Shown one piece after another: positions 16,257 through 24,347 of a DNA stretch of 64,000 nt. Source of the DNA: Leifsonia sp. Root4 (GTDB lineage Bacteria; Actinomycetota; Actinomycetes; Actinomycetales; Microbacteriaceae). A model generated the notes under the pieces. That model saw only the letters and a program-made list of their open reading frames with translations, searched no databases and was not told the origin of the DNA. Position 1 is the stretch's first letter. The number at the start of each line of letters is the position of its first letter. Location: contig NZ_LMDN01000004.1 of assembly GCF_001425085.1 (NCBI RefSeq), forward strand, positions 124,001 through 188,000, read 5' to 3'. The translations under genes were made by a program, and so were the position numbers.

Positions 16257-17936
16257 TCATTGCTTCGCCGATTCCAGCGCAGCGATCGCGGCGCGGTTGG
16301 TGTCGAAGATGCGGGCGTCACCCAGCAGGTCGAGCTGCCGGAGCCTGGAGAGGGCCGGCAGCCGCACCCGGCTGAAACTGAGCTCGATCTGCTTGCTGTC
16401 GAGCCAGTCGTGCAGGCTGGCGAACGCCTCGGCCGCGGTCACGTCGATGTCGGTCACGGCCTCCATGTCGACAACGAGGTGACGCACGCTCCCCTCAGGG
16501 ACGGCGTGGATGGCGCGTTTGACGGCATCGCTGAAGACGGTTCCATTGGCGAAGAACAGCGGTGCGGCCAGACGCACGACGATCACGCCCTTCGCCGTCG
16601 TCTCGCCGAGTGGCACATCGCCGAGCAGCGACTCCGACGGGTCGTCGTTCGCGGCGAGCACGTCGATCGCCGGGTTCGACGCCCGCTTGGCGAGGTTGAT
16701 CAGCGCGAGCACGAAGGCGACGAGGATGCCGGGGATCGAGCCGACGAAGAGTGTGACGAGGAAGCAGACGGCTCCGATGATGAACTCGAAGCGATCCGTG
16801 CGCCAGAGCATCCGGAAGTCGCGGATGCCGAGCAGCGGGAGGATCGCCATGGCCACGATCGCGCCGATCGCCGGCGAGGGGATGTCTTCGAGCAGCGCCG
16901 TGCCGAAGACGAGCAGCAGCAACGTTCCGGCCGCCATGACGAGGCTCGGCAGCTGGGTGCGCGATCCGGCCTGGTCCATCGCCGCGGTGCGCGAGGTGGA
17001 GGAGCCGACCGAGAAGCCGCCGCTCGCACCGGCGGCGAGGTTGCCGAGACCGAAGGCGAAGAGGTCGCGGTTCGGGCTGGTCGGGTAACCGCGCTTCTCG
17101 CCGTACGACCGGGAGACCAGCAGACCTTCGGCCGTCGTGATCATCGTCAGCGCGATCGCCGAGGGGATCAGCGCACCCCACATGCTCCACGAGATGACGG
17201 GCCACGTGAGCGTCGGCGGTCCGGCCTCCACGGCGCCGAGCACCGCGACGCCGGCCTCCTCAAGCCCGGTGGTCGCCATGACGATCGTGCCGAGCACGAG
17301 CACGACGAGCGCCCACGGCACGGCCCTGGCGAAGCGTTTGCCGAGCTGCAGGATCAGGATCGAGAGCACGGCGATCAGCGCAGACCACCAGCCGATGTCT
17401 CCCAGGCCGCCGATCAGGCCGCTCATCTTCTCGATGAACTCGCCGCCGGAGTTGATCGAGATCCCGAGCATTTTCGCGACCTGGCTCACCAGGATGTCGA
17501 GCGCGAGGCCGCCGACGAAGCCGACGAGGATCGGCTTGGAGAGGAAGTTCGCCAGGAACCCCAGCTTGAACACGGCGGCCGCGATGAACATCACGCCACA
17601 GAGGATCGCCTGCGCCAGCGCCAGCGTGAGGTAGTCGGCGCTGCCGGCCACGGCGAGCCCGCCGATCGAGGAGGCAACCAGGGCGGCCGCGGCGGCATCC
17701 GGTGAGGCGACAACCTGCCGGGACGAGACCGCGATGGCGTAGACGATCGCCGGCAGCACGAGCGCGTAGAGTCCGGCCGTCGGCGGCAGCCCGGCGATCT
17801 GCGCGTAACCGATGTTCAGCGGAACGGCGATGGCCAACAGCGTGACGCCCGCGACCACCTCGCGGAGTGCGTTCTTCGCGGTCAGGCCTGCGAGTGGCCT
17901 CTGCATCCGCGCTCGCTTCGCCGTTGCACCGGGCAT
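16257..17936 (-). CDS. SulP family anion transporter with STAS domain
   Basis: 559 residues. The N-terminal transport domain (about 10 to 14 helices) carries the SulP signature PLNIGYAQIAGLPPTAGLYA, with GGFSVGSSTSRTA in the middle. A cytoplasmic STAS domain (about residues 430-550, with HLVVDMEAVTDIDVTAAEAF) follows. SulP proteins move sulfate, bicarbonate or other anions; the substrate cannot be told here. The ATG at 17936 was chosen because AGGAGGATGAG lies just upstream; the frame is open for 17 further codons. Last gene of the HAD-SulP-MscS-SulP minus-strand group. Confidence 0.92.
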   Translation of the reverse strand: MPGATAKRARMQRPLAGLTAKNALREVVAGVTLLAIAVPLNIGYAQIAGLPPTAGLYALVLPAIVYAIAVSSRQVVASPDAAAAALVASSIGGLAVAGSADYLTLALAQAILCGVMFIAAAVFKLGFLANFLSKPILVGFVGGLALDILVSQVAKMLGISINSGGEFIEKMSGLIGGLGDIGWWSALIAVLSILILQLGKRFARAVPWALVVLVLGTIVMATTGLEEAGVAVLGAVEAGPPTLTWPVISWSMWGALIPSAIALTMITTAEGLLVSRSYGEKRGYPTSPNRDLFAFGLGNLAAGASGGFSVGSSTSRTAAMDQAGSRTQLPSLVMAAGTLLLLVFGTALLEDIPSPAIGAIVAMAILPLLGIRDFRMLWRTDRFEFIIGAVCFLVTLFVGSIPGILVAFVLALINLAKRASNPAIDVLAANDDPSESLLGDVPLGETTAKGVIVVRLAAPLFFANGTVFSDAVKRAIHAVPEGSVRHLVVDMEAVTDIDVTAAEAFASLHDWLDSKQIELSFSRVRLPALSRLRQLDLLGDARIFDTNRAAIAALESAKQ

Positions 17937-17937
17937 C

Positions 17938-18060
17938 TCATCCTCCTCCGAGCGGGGCGCTGAGCGCCTTCTGCAGCTGCATCGCACCGATCAACAGGAG
18001 CAGGCTTGCGTTCACCGTACTGCTGGGACCGGCGATCCCCGTGCGCACACGCCTCAGCAC
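17938..18060 (-). CDS. Possible 40-residue membrane peptide between mscS and sulP
   Basis: A short frame from GTG 18060 encodes about 40 residues with a hydrophobic centre (VNASLLLLIGAMQLQ). Its TGA lies within the SD region of the downstream sulP gene, so it could serve translational coupling. No family is recognised and there is no clear SD. The alternative is that this 150-bp gap is non-coding. Confidence 0.25.
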   Translation of the reverse strand: MLRRVRTGIAGPSSTVNASLLLLIGAMQLQKALSAPLGGG

Positions 18061-18094
18061 GGCATCCGCCGCCCGAGCTGCAGTGCCGTCACGC

Positions 18095-18925
18095 TCACGG
18101 CTCCTCCGCCGTGGTGAGCGGCGGGTTCGGCAGCGCCGAAGTGACGCTCGCCAGAAGCCTGTTCTCGGCGCACACCGCCGCCAACGCCACCACAACGGCC
18201 GAACGCACGGCCACTCCGTGCAGCGGGTGATGCCAGAACTGCACCCGCGCCGTGATCCGCTGTGGGCTGATGGCCGTGATGAGCGTGTGCGCCGGTTCCC
18301 TGCTGTGCACGCCATCGAGGGAGGAGACCGTGGCAACGAACAACTCGCCGATGCGCTCGGGCGGCAGCGTGCCTGCGCCGACGCGCACCTCGACCTCGCT
18401 GCGCCTGGCACCCGCCTGCGAGTTGTTGACGAGCGGGTCCTGCAGCAGCAGCCCATTCGGCACATGCACGGTGCGGCCGTCGACGGTGCGCAGCACGACC
18501 GTGCGCCCGTTCAGTTCGAGCACGGTGCCGACATAGTCGCCGGCCTCGATCTCGTCGCCGGGCTTGAGCGGATGCCGTGACTGCAGCACGACGCCGGCCG
18601 CGAAGTTGTTCGCGACACCGCGCAGCGCGATCACCAGGATGACCCCGACGATGATGGCGATCGCAATCAGCGGCTGCACCGACGCACCGAGGAAGCTGAG
18701 TCCGATGCCGATGCCGAGCAGGATCACGACGTACTTCGCGATGCGGGCGATCAGCAGCCCGACGGCCGGCGACACCCCCGGCGTGCGCGCGAGCACCGCC
18801 ACCACACCGCGCTTGACGAAGATCGACGCGACCCAGCCGGCGAGACCGACGAGCACGGCGATCAGCAGGTCCCAGCCGGTGATGTCCCCGGAGGCGAAGA
18901 AGTCACTCAGAGCGCTGCCGTCCAT
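18095..18925 (-). CDS. Small-conductance mechanosensitive channel (MscS family)
   Basis: 276 residues. Three N-terminal helices (about 17-37, 60-80, 83-110) precede the pore-lining helix and beta domain typical of MscS: VIALRGVANNFAAGVVLQ, then HPLKPGDEIEAGDYVGTV and VHVPNGLLLQDPLVNNS. It opens under membrane tension to release solutes. ATG at 18925, 4 bp after the upstream SulP stop, so co-transcribed with both SulP genes; the pairing hints at anion or osmotic balance. Confidence 0.9.
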   Translation of the reverse strand: MDGSALSDFFASGDITGWDLLIAVLVGLAGWVASIFVKRGVVAVLARTPGVSPAVGLLIARIAKYVVILLGIGIGLSFLGASVQPLIAIAIIVGVILVIALRGVANNFAAGVVLQSRHPLKPGDEIEAGDYVGTVLELNGRTVVLRTVDGRTVHVPNGLLLQDPLVNNSQAGARRSEVEVRVGAGTLPPERIGELFVATVSSLDGVHSREPAHTLITAISPQRITARVQFWHHPLHGVAVRSAVVVALAAVCAENRLLASVTSALPNPPLTTAEEP

Positions 18926-18929
18926 CCCG

Positions 18930-20594
18930 CTACCTCATCCCCGACTCGACGTCGTCGAACGCCCGGCCGCCGGCCTCGAGCCCGCTGAACCAGCTCGTAC
19001 GCCTGGCGATCAGGAGCGCGGCATCCGGCACGGCGGCGATGCGCAGCTGCACGCCCTGCGTGGCCAACTCGCGGTCGAGGTCGGCGAGCGTGTCGAGCAC
19101 GGTGACCGAGGTCGTCGCCATCCGGCCGAGATCGAGGACGACCACACTCGGCCGGTCCGTGCCGCCACCGGCGCTCTCGACGGCGGCGAGCACAGCCTGC
19201 TCCGTCTCCAGCACGTTCGCGGTGTACAGCGGCCCGCCGACGGTGATGGCGAGCACAGGGCCGCGTCGCTCCCCCACCGTGACCCTGACCTTGCTCAACT
19301 CGGTGAGGATCAGCAGCAGCGTCAAGGCGACGCCGACGGCGACGGCCGCGAGCAGGCCGGCGGTGAGGCCGACGACGGCGGTCGCGATGGCCGTCCAGAA
19401 GTCGGGCCGATTGACCCGCCGCAGCCGCAGCAGCGCCGGCACGTCGATGAGACCGACGACGGCGACGAACACCATCGCCGCGAGCGTCGCCTCCGGCATC
19501 AGGCTCAGCACCGGCCCGAGGAACAGCGCGACGAGCACCGCGAAGGCCACGGTGACCAGCGTCGACAGCTGGGAGCGCGCCCCCGCCGAGAGGTTCACGG
19601 CGCTCTGCGAGAAGCCACCGGCGGCCGGGAGCGCGGTGAAGAACGACCCGGCGATGCTCGCCGCCGAGGTGGCCAGCAGCTCCTGGTTGCTGTCGATCTG
19701 CTTCTCGCCGGGGGCACGGATGCCGCGGGCCACCGCCGCAGACTCGAGGAACGCCATGACGGCGATGGCGAGCGCGCCGGGGATCAGGTCGACGACGTCA
19801 TCGAGCGCCGGCAGGCTCGGCATCGGGAGGCCCTGCGGCACCGGCGCGATCACCGCAACGCCCGCCTCCTGCAAACCGGCGAAGGCGACGAGCAGAATGC
19901 CGGCCGCCACGACGATGAGGGGCCCGGGAATGCGCGGAGCGAAGCGCTTGAGCCCGAGCAGCACCGCGATCGAGCACACGGAGAGCACCAGCGTCGGAAC
20001 ATTCACCGACGGCAGCGCCTCGATCACGGCGTTGATGGAGCGGATGAAGCCATGACCGGTGAAGTTGCTGTCGACTCCGAGCAGCGTCGGCAGCTGCCCG
20101 ACGGCGACGGTCGCCCCCACCCCGATCTGGATGCCGAGGATCGTGGACTTGTTGATGTTCTCGACGATCGCGCCCAGCCGCACCAGGCGGGCCAGGAGCA
20201 GGATCACGCCGACGAGCAGTGTGAGCGTGGTCAGATCGCGCACGGCATCGTCGGAGCCGGCGGCCACCCCGGCGCTCACGAGTGTGGTCGCGGTGAGGGT
20301 GGCGATCGTCGACGTGGTCGAGACGCTCATGGCGCGCGAGCCGCCGAGCAGTGCGTACACGAGCATCGGCACCATGCAGCTGTACAGGCCGATCTGCACG
20401 GGCAGACTGGCGATCGTGGCGTAGGCCATGCCCTGTGGCACGACGACCGCCCCGGCGGCGAGACCGGCGAGCACATCCGGCCCGAGCCATTCGCGCCGGT
20501 AACCATGCAGTGTCGGGGCGAACCAGTCCCGCCGTTTCGTCACGGAGGGCCGCGGCGTGGATGCCGATGTCACGGTGTGTCGGGGCCCCGTCAC
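18930..20594 (-). CDS. SulP family anion transporter with STAS domain
   Basis: 554 residues. The SulP signature is VVPQGMAYATIASLPVQIGLYS, followed by ten or more helices, the GGFSQSAVNLSAGARS block and a C-terminal STAS domain (SVVVLDLGRMATTSVTVLD, about residues 440-530). Not a recent duplicate of the other SulP gene: the two differ at most positions. The GTG at 20594 is chosen because it overlaps the HAD stop (GTGA), implying coupling; further GTG codons lie 7 residues downstream. Substrate unknown (sulfate or bicarbonate typical). Confidence 0.91.
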   Translation of the reverse strand: MTGPRHTVTSASTPRPSVTKRRDWFAPTLHGYRREWLGPDVLAGLAAGAVVVPQGMAYATIASLPVQIGLYSCMVPMLVYALLGGSRAMSVSTTSTIATLTATTLVSAGVAAGSDDAVRDLTTLTLLVGVILLLARLVRLGAIVENINKSTILGIQIGVGATVAVGQLPTLLGVDSNFTGHGFIRSINAVIEALPSVNVPTLVLSVCSIAVLLGLKRFAPRIPGPLIVVAAGILLVAFAGLQEAGVAVIAPVPQGLPMPSLPALDDVVDLIPGALAIAVMAFLESAAVARGIRAPGEKQIDSNQELLATSAASIAGSFFTALPAAGGFSQSAVNLSAGARSQLSTLVTVAFAVLVALFLGPVLSLMPEATLAAMVFVAVVGLIDVPALLRLRRVNRPDFWTAIATAVVGLTAGLLAAVAVGVALTLLLILTELSKVRVTVGERRGPVLAITVGGPLYTANVLETEQAVLAAVESAGGGTDRPSVVVLDLGRMATTSVTVLDTLADLDRELATQGVQLRIAAVPDAALLIARRTSWFSGLEAGGRAFDDVESGMR

Positions 20595-21538
20595 GCGGTG
20601 TCCGCAGCGCCCTGCGGCACGAACACGCTCGACCAGTCGTCGCACACGCTGACGACAGTGAAATCGTGGTCAGAGGCTGCGGCCAGCGCGATCTCCGCTC
20701 CGGCATCGTAAGGCGCGTCGCCGCGGCCTGAGTCATCGTCGTGGTGGATCAGCAGGGCGAGCGAGTCCGGGCTGCCCTGGGTGTACCGCAGCATCTCGAT
20801 GTCCCCGTTGGAGTTGCCCGCGGCGAAGATCGGACGCCGGCCGATGCGCGACCAGATGCGCACGGGCTTCATCGGGCCGTCGTCCATGAAGTCGAATGTG
20901 CTCCCGTAGCGCACCTCTGCGCTGTCCGCGTCGTAACTCAGGCCGACCGCGGAGCCGATGACCCGCTCCGGCGGGATGCCGTAGTACTCGCCGGTGATCG
21001 GGCGCATGAAGTCGCGGTCACCGCCGGAGACGATGTAGCAGCTGAAACCATGCGCCTCCAGGTAGCGCAGCAACTCCACCATGGGCTGGTAGACCGCGTC
21101 GCGGTATGGCGTGCCCAGGGTCATGTGCTGTGCGCTGCGATAGAACTCGGCGACGGACTTCTCGTAGTCGAGCACGTTCATGTCGGCGGTCGAGGCGAGG
21201 ATCGCCCCGATCATCAGCTTCAGATCGCGGTCGTCGCCGGCATAGTGCTTGGTGACCGCTCCGCCCAGCCAGGCGAAGTCGCCATTGACCGCGGCCGCGT
21301 ACGGCTGGCGCTCGGCCAGTGTTGGGTCGGCTGCGGCCGCCGCAGCCCACTGCTGCACGATGTAGTGCAGCTGCGTCGGCATCGGCTTCTCGGTCCACAG
21401 GGTGCCGTCGTTGTCGAAGACCGCCACCCTCTCCGCGGCGGGCACCGTCCCGTCTCCCTCACCGCACACGCGCTCGACGAAGTCGATGATCCGCGCTCTG
21501 GTCTCTGTTTCGGCCCACGAGGGCAGCACCCCGGTCAT
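20591..21538 (-). CDS. HAD family hydrolase (phosphatase-like)
   Basis: 315 residues without a signal peptide. HAD motif I is VAVFDNDGTLWTEKPMP (about residues 41-57), motif II is CYIVSGGDRDFMRP, and motif IV is PIFAAGNSNGDIEML. This matches the haloacid-dehalogenase group that resembles phosphoserine phosphatase; such genes often sit beside SulP transporters or sulfatases. Substrate unknown. GGGGGAG precedes the ATG. First gene of the HAD-SulP-MscS-SulP transcript, overlapping the next start by 4 bp. Confidence 0.86.
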   Translation of the reverse strand: MTGVLPSWAETETRARIIDFVERVCGEGDGTVPAAERVAVFDNDGTLWTEKPMPTQLHYIVQQWAAAAAADPTLAERQPYAAAVNGDFAWLGGAVTKHYAGDDRDLKLMIGAILASTADMNVLDYEKSVAEFYRSAQHMTLGTPYRDAVYQPMVELLRYLEAHGFSCYIVSGGDRDFMRPITGEYYGIPPERVIGSAVGLSYDADSAEVRYGSTFDFMDDGPMKPVRIWSRIGRRPIFAAGNSNGDIEMLRYTQGSPDSLALLIHHDDDSGRGDAPYDAGAEIALAAASDHDFTVVSVCDDWSSVFVPQGAADTA

Positions 21539-21819
21539 ATCTCCCCCACCACATCGCGCGGTCTGTGTGCGAGCCGTTCCGCGTCGCCGTTCCGACGCCG
21601 TCAGCGCGGCGCACTGCTCGCAAATCTAGACCGGGCCGCTCATGGCTCGCTAGAGCCATCGGCGAAAATGTGGGCGTGTGAATCGGTTCGCACCCGGGCA
21701 CGTGACGGTGGCGCGACGCGCGAAACTCCTCGACTTACTAGCGTTGGCTGGGAAAACGGCGCTAGCGTGTTCACAGCGACCTCCCATCTGGGTTGTCGAC
21801 AAGCAATGAGGGGAATCAA
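21539..21819. promoter_or_regulatory. Divergent intergenic region (HAD / SHOCT gene)
   Basis: 281 bp without a gene. It must hold the promoters for the HAD-SulP transcript (minus) and the SHOCT-domain gene (plus). ACTAGCGTTGGCTGGGAAAA followed by CGGCGCTAGCG forms an imperfect GCTAGCG / CGCTAG inverted pair near 21738-21767; no certain -35/-10 pair is seen. Confidence 0.35.
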
Positions 21820-22209
21820 ATGAGCATCTGGGAAAACTTCTGGAACGTACTGTGGGCGATGTTCTGGGTATTCGCGTTCGTCGCCTACCTGTTCGCGATC
21901 TTCGCGATCATCGGTGACCTGTTCCGCGACCACAAGCTCAACGGCTGGTTGAAGGCGCTCTGGATCATCTTCTTGATCTTCGTGCCGTTCCTCACCGCCC
22001 TGGTCTACCTGATCGCCCGCGGCAAGAGCATGGCCGAGCGCCAGGCCAAGGACATCGAGGCCGCCCAGAAGGCGAGCGAGCAGTACATCAAGCAGGTCGC
22101 TTCCAGCTCGACTCCCGCCGAGGAGATCCACAAGGCCAAGGCGCTTCTCGACTCCGGCGCCATCACGCCCGCCGAGTTCGAGGCGCTGAAGACCAAGGCA
22201 CTCGCTTAA
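21820..22209 (+). CDS. PLDc_N/SHOCT-domain membrane protein
   Basis: 129 residues. Two N-terminal helices (about 8-35 and 45-66) with FRDHKLNGWLKALWIIFLIF resemble the phospholipase-D nuclease N-terminal membrane module. A charged linker then leads to a C-terminal SHOCT motif (AEEIHKAKALLDSGAITPAEFEALKTKAL, given here as a family pattern ending in a short helical pair). SHOCT modules often mediate oligomerisation. The ATG at 21820 has a GAGGGG SD 6 bp upstream; an upstream in-frame ATG lacks one. Single-gene transcript ending at the hairpin at 22235. Confidence 0.85.
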   Translation: MSIWENFWNVLWAMFWVFAFVAYLFAIFAIIGDLFRDHKLNGWLKALWIIFLIFVPFLTALVYLIARGKSMAERQAKDIEAAQKASEQYIKQVASSSTPAEEIHKAKALLDSGAITPAEFEALKTKALA

Positions 22210-22234
22210 ACATCTAAACATCGCTTTCGACAAC

Positions 22235-22276
22235 ACAGAACGCGCATGCTCCCAGCTGGGGGCATGCGCGTTCTTC
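22235..22276 (+). terminator. Hairpin after the SHOCT gene
   Basis: AGAACGCGCATGC (22237-22249) pairs with GCATGCGCGTTCT (22262-22274), with an inner CCC/GGG pair. It lies between convergent genes and may work in both directions. Confidence 0.75.
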
Positions 22277-22293
22277 GTGTCTGACGTGCGTGG

Positions 22294-22605
22294 CTAGAGG
22301 GCGGCGAGCTCGAAGTCGACGCAGCTGCGCTCGGCCACCAGGCCGCGGATGACGCCGGTCACCGCGACGTGCGCCGGGTGCACCTGGTACGCCGCCAGTG
22401 CGGCCTCGTCGGCGTAGTCGGCGATCAGCACGACATCCCAGTTCGTCTCGGGGCCGATCGTGTTGATCCCGACGTCGAGCGCGCTCATGCCGCTGATCTG
22501 GCCGCGGAGGGACTCCAGCCCGGCCTTGATCTCGGCGGCCTGCGCGGCCTTCAGCGCTGGGTCGCTCTCGGCGAGCCTCCACGATACGACGTGACGAATG
22601 GTCAT
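22294..22605 (-). CDS. Dabb (stress-responsive A/B barrel) domain protein
   Basis: 103-residue dimeric alpha-beta barrel protein, recognised by the opening MTIRHVVSWRL, the central GLESLRGQISGMSALDVGIN and the closing YQVHPAHVAVTGVIRGLVAER. Members are small stress-associated proteins without a general known reaction. Its ATG (22605) overlaps the stop of the upstream glutaredoxin-like gene (ATGA), so the two are coupled. Confidence 0.86.
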   Translation of the reverse strand: MTIRHVVSWRLAESDPALKAAQAAEIKAGLESLRGQISGMSALDVGINTIGPETNWDVVLIADYADEAALAAYQVHPAHVAVTGVIRGLVAERSCVDFELAAL

Positions 22606-22871
22606 TGTGCCTCCAAGATGGCCGTCTTCAGACGCACCGGGTCGATGCGCCAATAGTTGTGCACCGCGCCGTTGATCAGCACGACGGGGATCTCTTCGAC
22701 GAATCGCTCGTGCAACGCGGCATCGTCGAGGATCGATTTCTCCTCGAACACGACCACGGGGTCGGATGCCGAGGCGGCGAACTCGGCCAGGACCGCGCTC
22801 ACCACGTCTCTGGCATCGTCGCAGAGGTGGCATCCGGGCTTGCCGATGAGTGTCAGAACGGGAACGGTCAC
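22602..22871 (-). CDS. Glutaredoxin-like (DUF836 family) protein
   Basis: 89 residues with a thioredoxin-type fold: beta strand VPVLTLIGKPGC, redox motif CHLC (Cys 14 and 17), and the cis-Pro segment EEIPVVLINGAVHNYWRID. This matches the actinobacterial glutaredoxin-like family. Expected to be a cytosolic thiol-disulfide exchanger with mycothiol or thioredoxin; the partner is unknown. Coupled to the downstream Dabb gene. Confidence 0.87.
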   Translation of the reverse strand: MTVPVLTLIGKPGCHLCDDARDVVSAVLAEFAASASDPVVVFEEKSILDDAALHERFVEEIPVVLINGAVHNYWRIDPVRLKTAILEAQ

Positions 22872-22902
22872 CGATCAAGCCTAGGCCTCACCGCTTGAGG
22901 CA

Positions 22903-22957
22903 CAGCCCCGTCGGTTGAGCCTGCGCCGCCCTGAGCCCATCGAAGGGTCGAAACCGG
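22903..22957. repeat. Dispersed GGTTGAGCCTG / GAAGGGTCGAAACC repeat copy
   Basis: CGGTTGAGCCTGCGCCGCCC followed by TGAGCCCATCGAAGGGTCGA combines both variants of the dispersed repeat family seen in menE and menB. Confidence 0.7.
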
Positions 22958-22970
22958 CTTAACAGCAATA

Positions 22971-22996
22971 AGCGCTAGACCCAGGGGTCTAGCGCT
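22971..22996 (-). terminator. Hairpin downstream of the bS22 gene
   Basis: AGCGCTAGACC (22971-22981) pairs with GGTCTAGCGCT (22986-22996). On the minus strand it is followed by TATTGCTGTTAA and lies 45 bp past the bS22 stop. Confidence 0.65.
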
Positions 22997-23041
22997 CGCT
23001 GCCTGTTGAACTCACCGCAGAATCACGGCGAGCTCTCCGGC

Positions 23042-23140
23042 TTACTTCTTGTTGCGACGCTGGTGGCGAGTCTTACGAAGCAACTTACGGTGCTTCTTCT
23101 TCGCCATACGCTTGCGGCGCTTCTTAATTACAGAACCCAC
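23042..23140 (-). CDS. Small basic ribosomal protein bS22 (AURKAIP1/COX24 domain)
   Basis: A 32-residue, extremely Lys/Arg-rich protein reading MGSVIKKRRKRMAKKKHRKL and ending KTRHQRRNKK. This is the conserved actinobacterial AURKAIP1/COX24-domain peptide known from mycobacterial ribosomes as bS22, bound near the decoding centre of the 30S subunit. GTG start at 23140. Its conserved neighbour, an excisionase-type HTH protein, lies directly upstream. Confidence 0.92.
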   Translation of the reverse strand: MGSVIKKRRKRMAKKKHRKLLRKTRHQRRNKK

Positions 23141-23230
23141 ACAAACCTCACAAGATTTTGGATGACTGCGAATGCAGCCGACACGAAGTGCCCAGTCTAC
23201 CGGATTCGGCGGCGTTCTCTCACCGATTGT

Positions 23231-23425
23231 TCACGCGCTGTCTGCGACGTGGTGTTTCACGACGTCTTCGACGGCTGATTCGGGCACGCGAAACGAGCGT
23301 CCGAAGCGGATCGCGGGCAGTTCTCCCGCGTGAACAAGGCGGTAGACCGTCATTTTGGACACGCGCATCATCGCCGCGACTTCGGCCACGGTCAAAAAGC
23401 GCACATCGGAAAGATCACGGGCCAT
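23231..23425 (-). CDS. Excisionase-family helix-turn-helix protein
   Basis: 64 residues forming a MerR/excisionase-type winged helix: FLTVAEVAAMMRVSKMTVYR is the HTH, and ELPAIRFGRSFRVPESAV the wing. It is the conserved partner of the bS22 gene in actinobacteria, 90 bp upstream of it. It is probably a chromosomal DNA-binding regulator rather than a phage excisionase, since no integrase is nearby. Target unknown. Confidence 0.88.
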   Translation of the reverse strand: MARDLSDVRFLTVAEVAAMMRVSKMTVYRLVHAGELPAIRFGRSFRVPESAVEDVVKHHVADSA

Positions 23426-23559
23426 GATTCCTCGTTCGTCCCCCAGGCGGGCTCCCGGGTGAGCCCTCGCGCACTCTGCTCGTGTGACGGGTGTGACTCG
23501 AGTGACGCGTGCGCGTGACGAAACTATAGGCCCCGGCCCCCACGATGTCTAGGGCTAGG

Positions 23560-23815
23560 GCGGGATACGAAGCGTTGCGACAGGCTTGCCGCGCCAGCGG
23601 CAAGAAGGGCGGCAGCCCAAACCCAGGCAATCTCCGTCAGAGTTGCCGGTTCACGTCGGGGTTTCGACAGGCTCAACAAGCGGAGCTGTTTCGACAGGCT
23701 CAACAAGCGGAGCTGTTTCGACAGGCTCAACCAGCGGAGCTGTTTCGACAGGCTCAACCAGCTGGGCTCAAACAGCGGGGCTCAACCCGGGGCTCAACCA
23801 GCTGGGCCGTGCCTA
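23560..23815. repeat. Dispersed repeat cluster with four 27-bp tandem units
   Basis: GTTTCGACAGGCTCAACMAG plus CGGAGCT repeats at exactly 27-bp steps from 23661, 23688, 23715 and 23742, then decays into GGGCTCAACC variants. Upstream, GATACGAAGCGTTGCGACAG and GGGCGGCAGCC are inverse forms of the 12.1 kb repeat tail. The gap 23426-23825 holds no gene. Confidence 0.9.
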
Positions 23816-23825
23816 GCGCTGGACC

Positions 23826-24272
23826 CTACTCGTAGCGGCGCCACTTCTTGGGCGCGACGTCCTTGACGGCTGCACTGACCTTGACGGAGGTATCGGCGAA
23901 TGCCTTGCCGAGCGCGGTGGCGAAGGCCCGCTGCTCGTCCTTGAGGCCGGCATCCGCAAAGTCACCCTCGCGCACCACGGCGTCGAAGTCGACGCTGAGG
24001 AACGGGATCAACCAGTCTTCGATCGCCTCGAGCGGCGAGTGGTCGAGGTGGTAGTAGCGGTGCTGCCCCTCTTCGCGCACGGCGACCAGCCCGGCTTCGC
24101 GCAGCACCTTGAGGTGCTTGGAAACGGTGGGCTGGCTCAGCCCGAGTTCGGCGACGATCTCCGAGACGCTGATCTCCCCGGCCGCATCTGCGCTGGTGTT
24201 GTGCTTCTCCAACAGGATGCCAAGAATGTCGCGTCGGGTTGGGTCTGCTACCACGTCAAAGATGTCCGCCAT
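23826..24272 (-). CDS. ArsR family transcriptional regulator
   Basis: 148 residues. The winged HTH spans about residues 1-85: ADIFDVVADPTRRDILGILL, then LGLSQPTVSKHLKVLREAGL as recognition helix and EGQHRYYHLD as wing. No CxC-type metal site is seen; the C-terminal half (KKWRRYE end) is family-specific to actinobacteria. It is divergent from the TrkH gene, with 75 bp between starts, so it may regulate potassium uptake or itself; that is inference. Confidence 0.85.
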   Translation of the reverse strand: MADIFDVVADPTRRDILGILLEKHNTSADAAGEISVSEIVAELGLSQPTVSKHLKVLREAGLVAVREEGQHRYYHLDHSPLEAIEDWLIPFLSVDFDAVVREGDFADAGLKDEQRAFATALGKAFADTSVKVSAAVKDVAPKKWRRYE

Positions 24273-24347
24273 GGCTCAAGGGTAGTCACTCCCCGTGGGG
24301 AGTACCATGACCATTCGACACAGAGCGTGTCTGGCGGAGGGATTTCG

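Noticed and set aside
18564-20711. A 715-codon plus-strand open frame
   Set aside because: Antisense to the SulP gene and the HAD end; low-complexity Arg/Asp/His/Gly composition with no family signature.
23231-23425. Excisionase-like gene considered as a sign of a prophage or integrated element
   Set aside because: It is the conserved chromosomal neighbour of the bS22 gene; no integrase, attachment site or phage gene is present.
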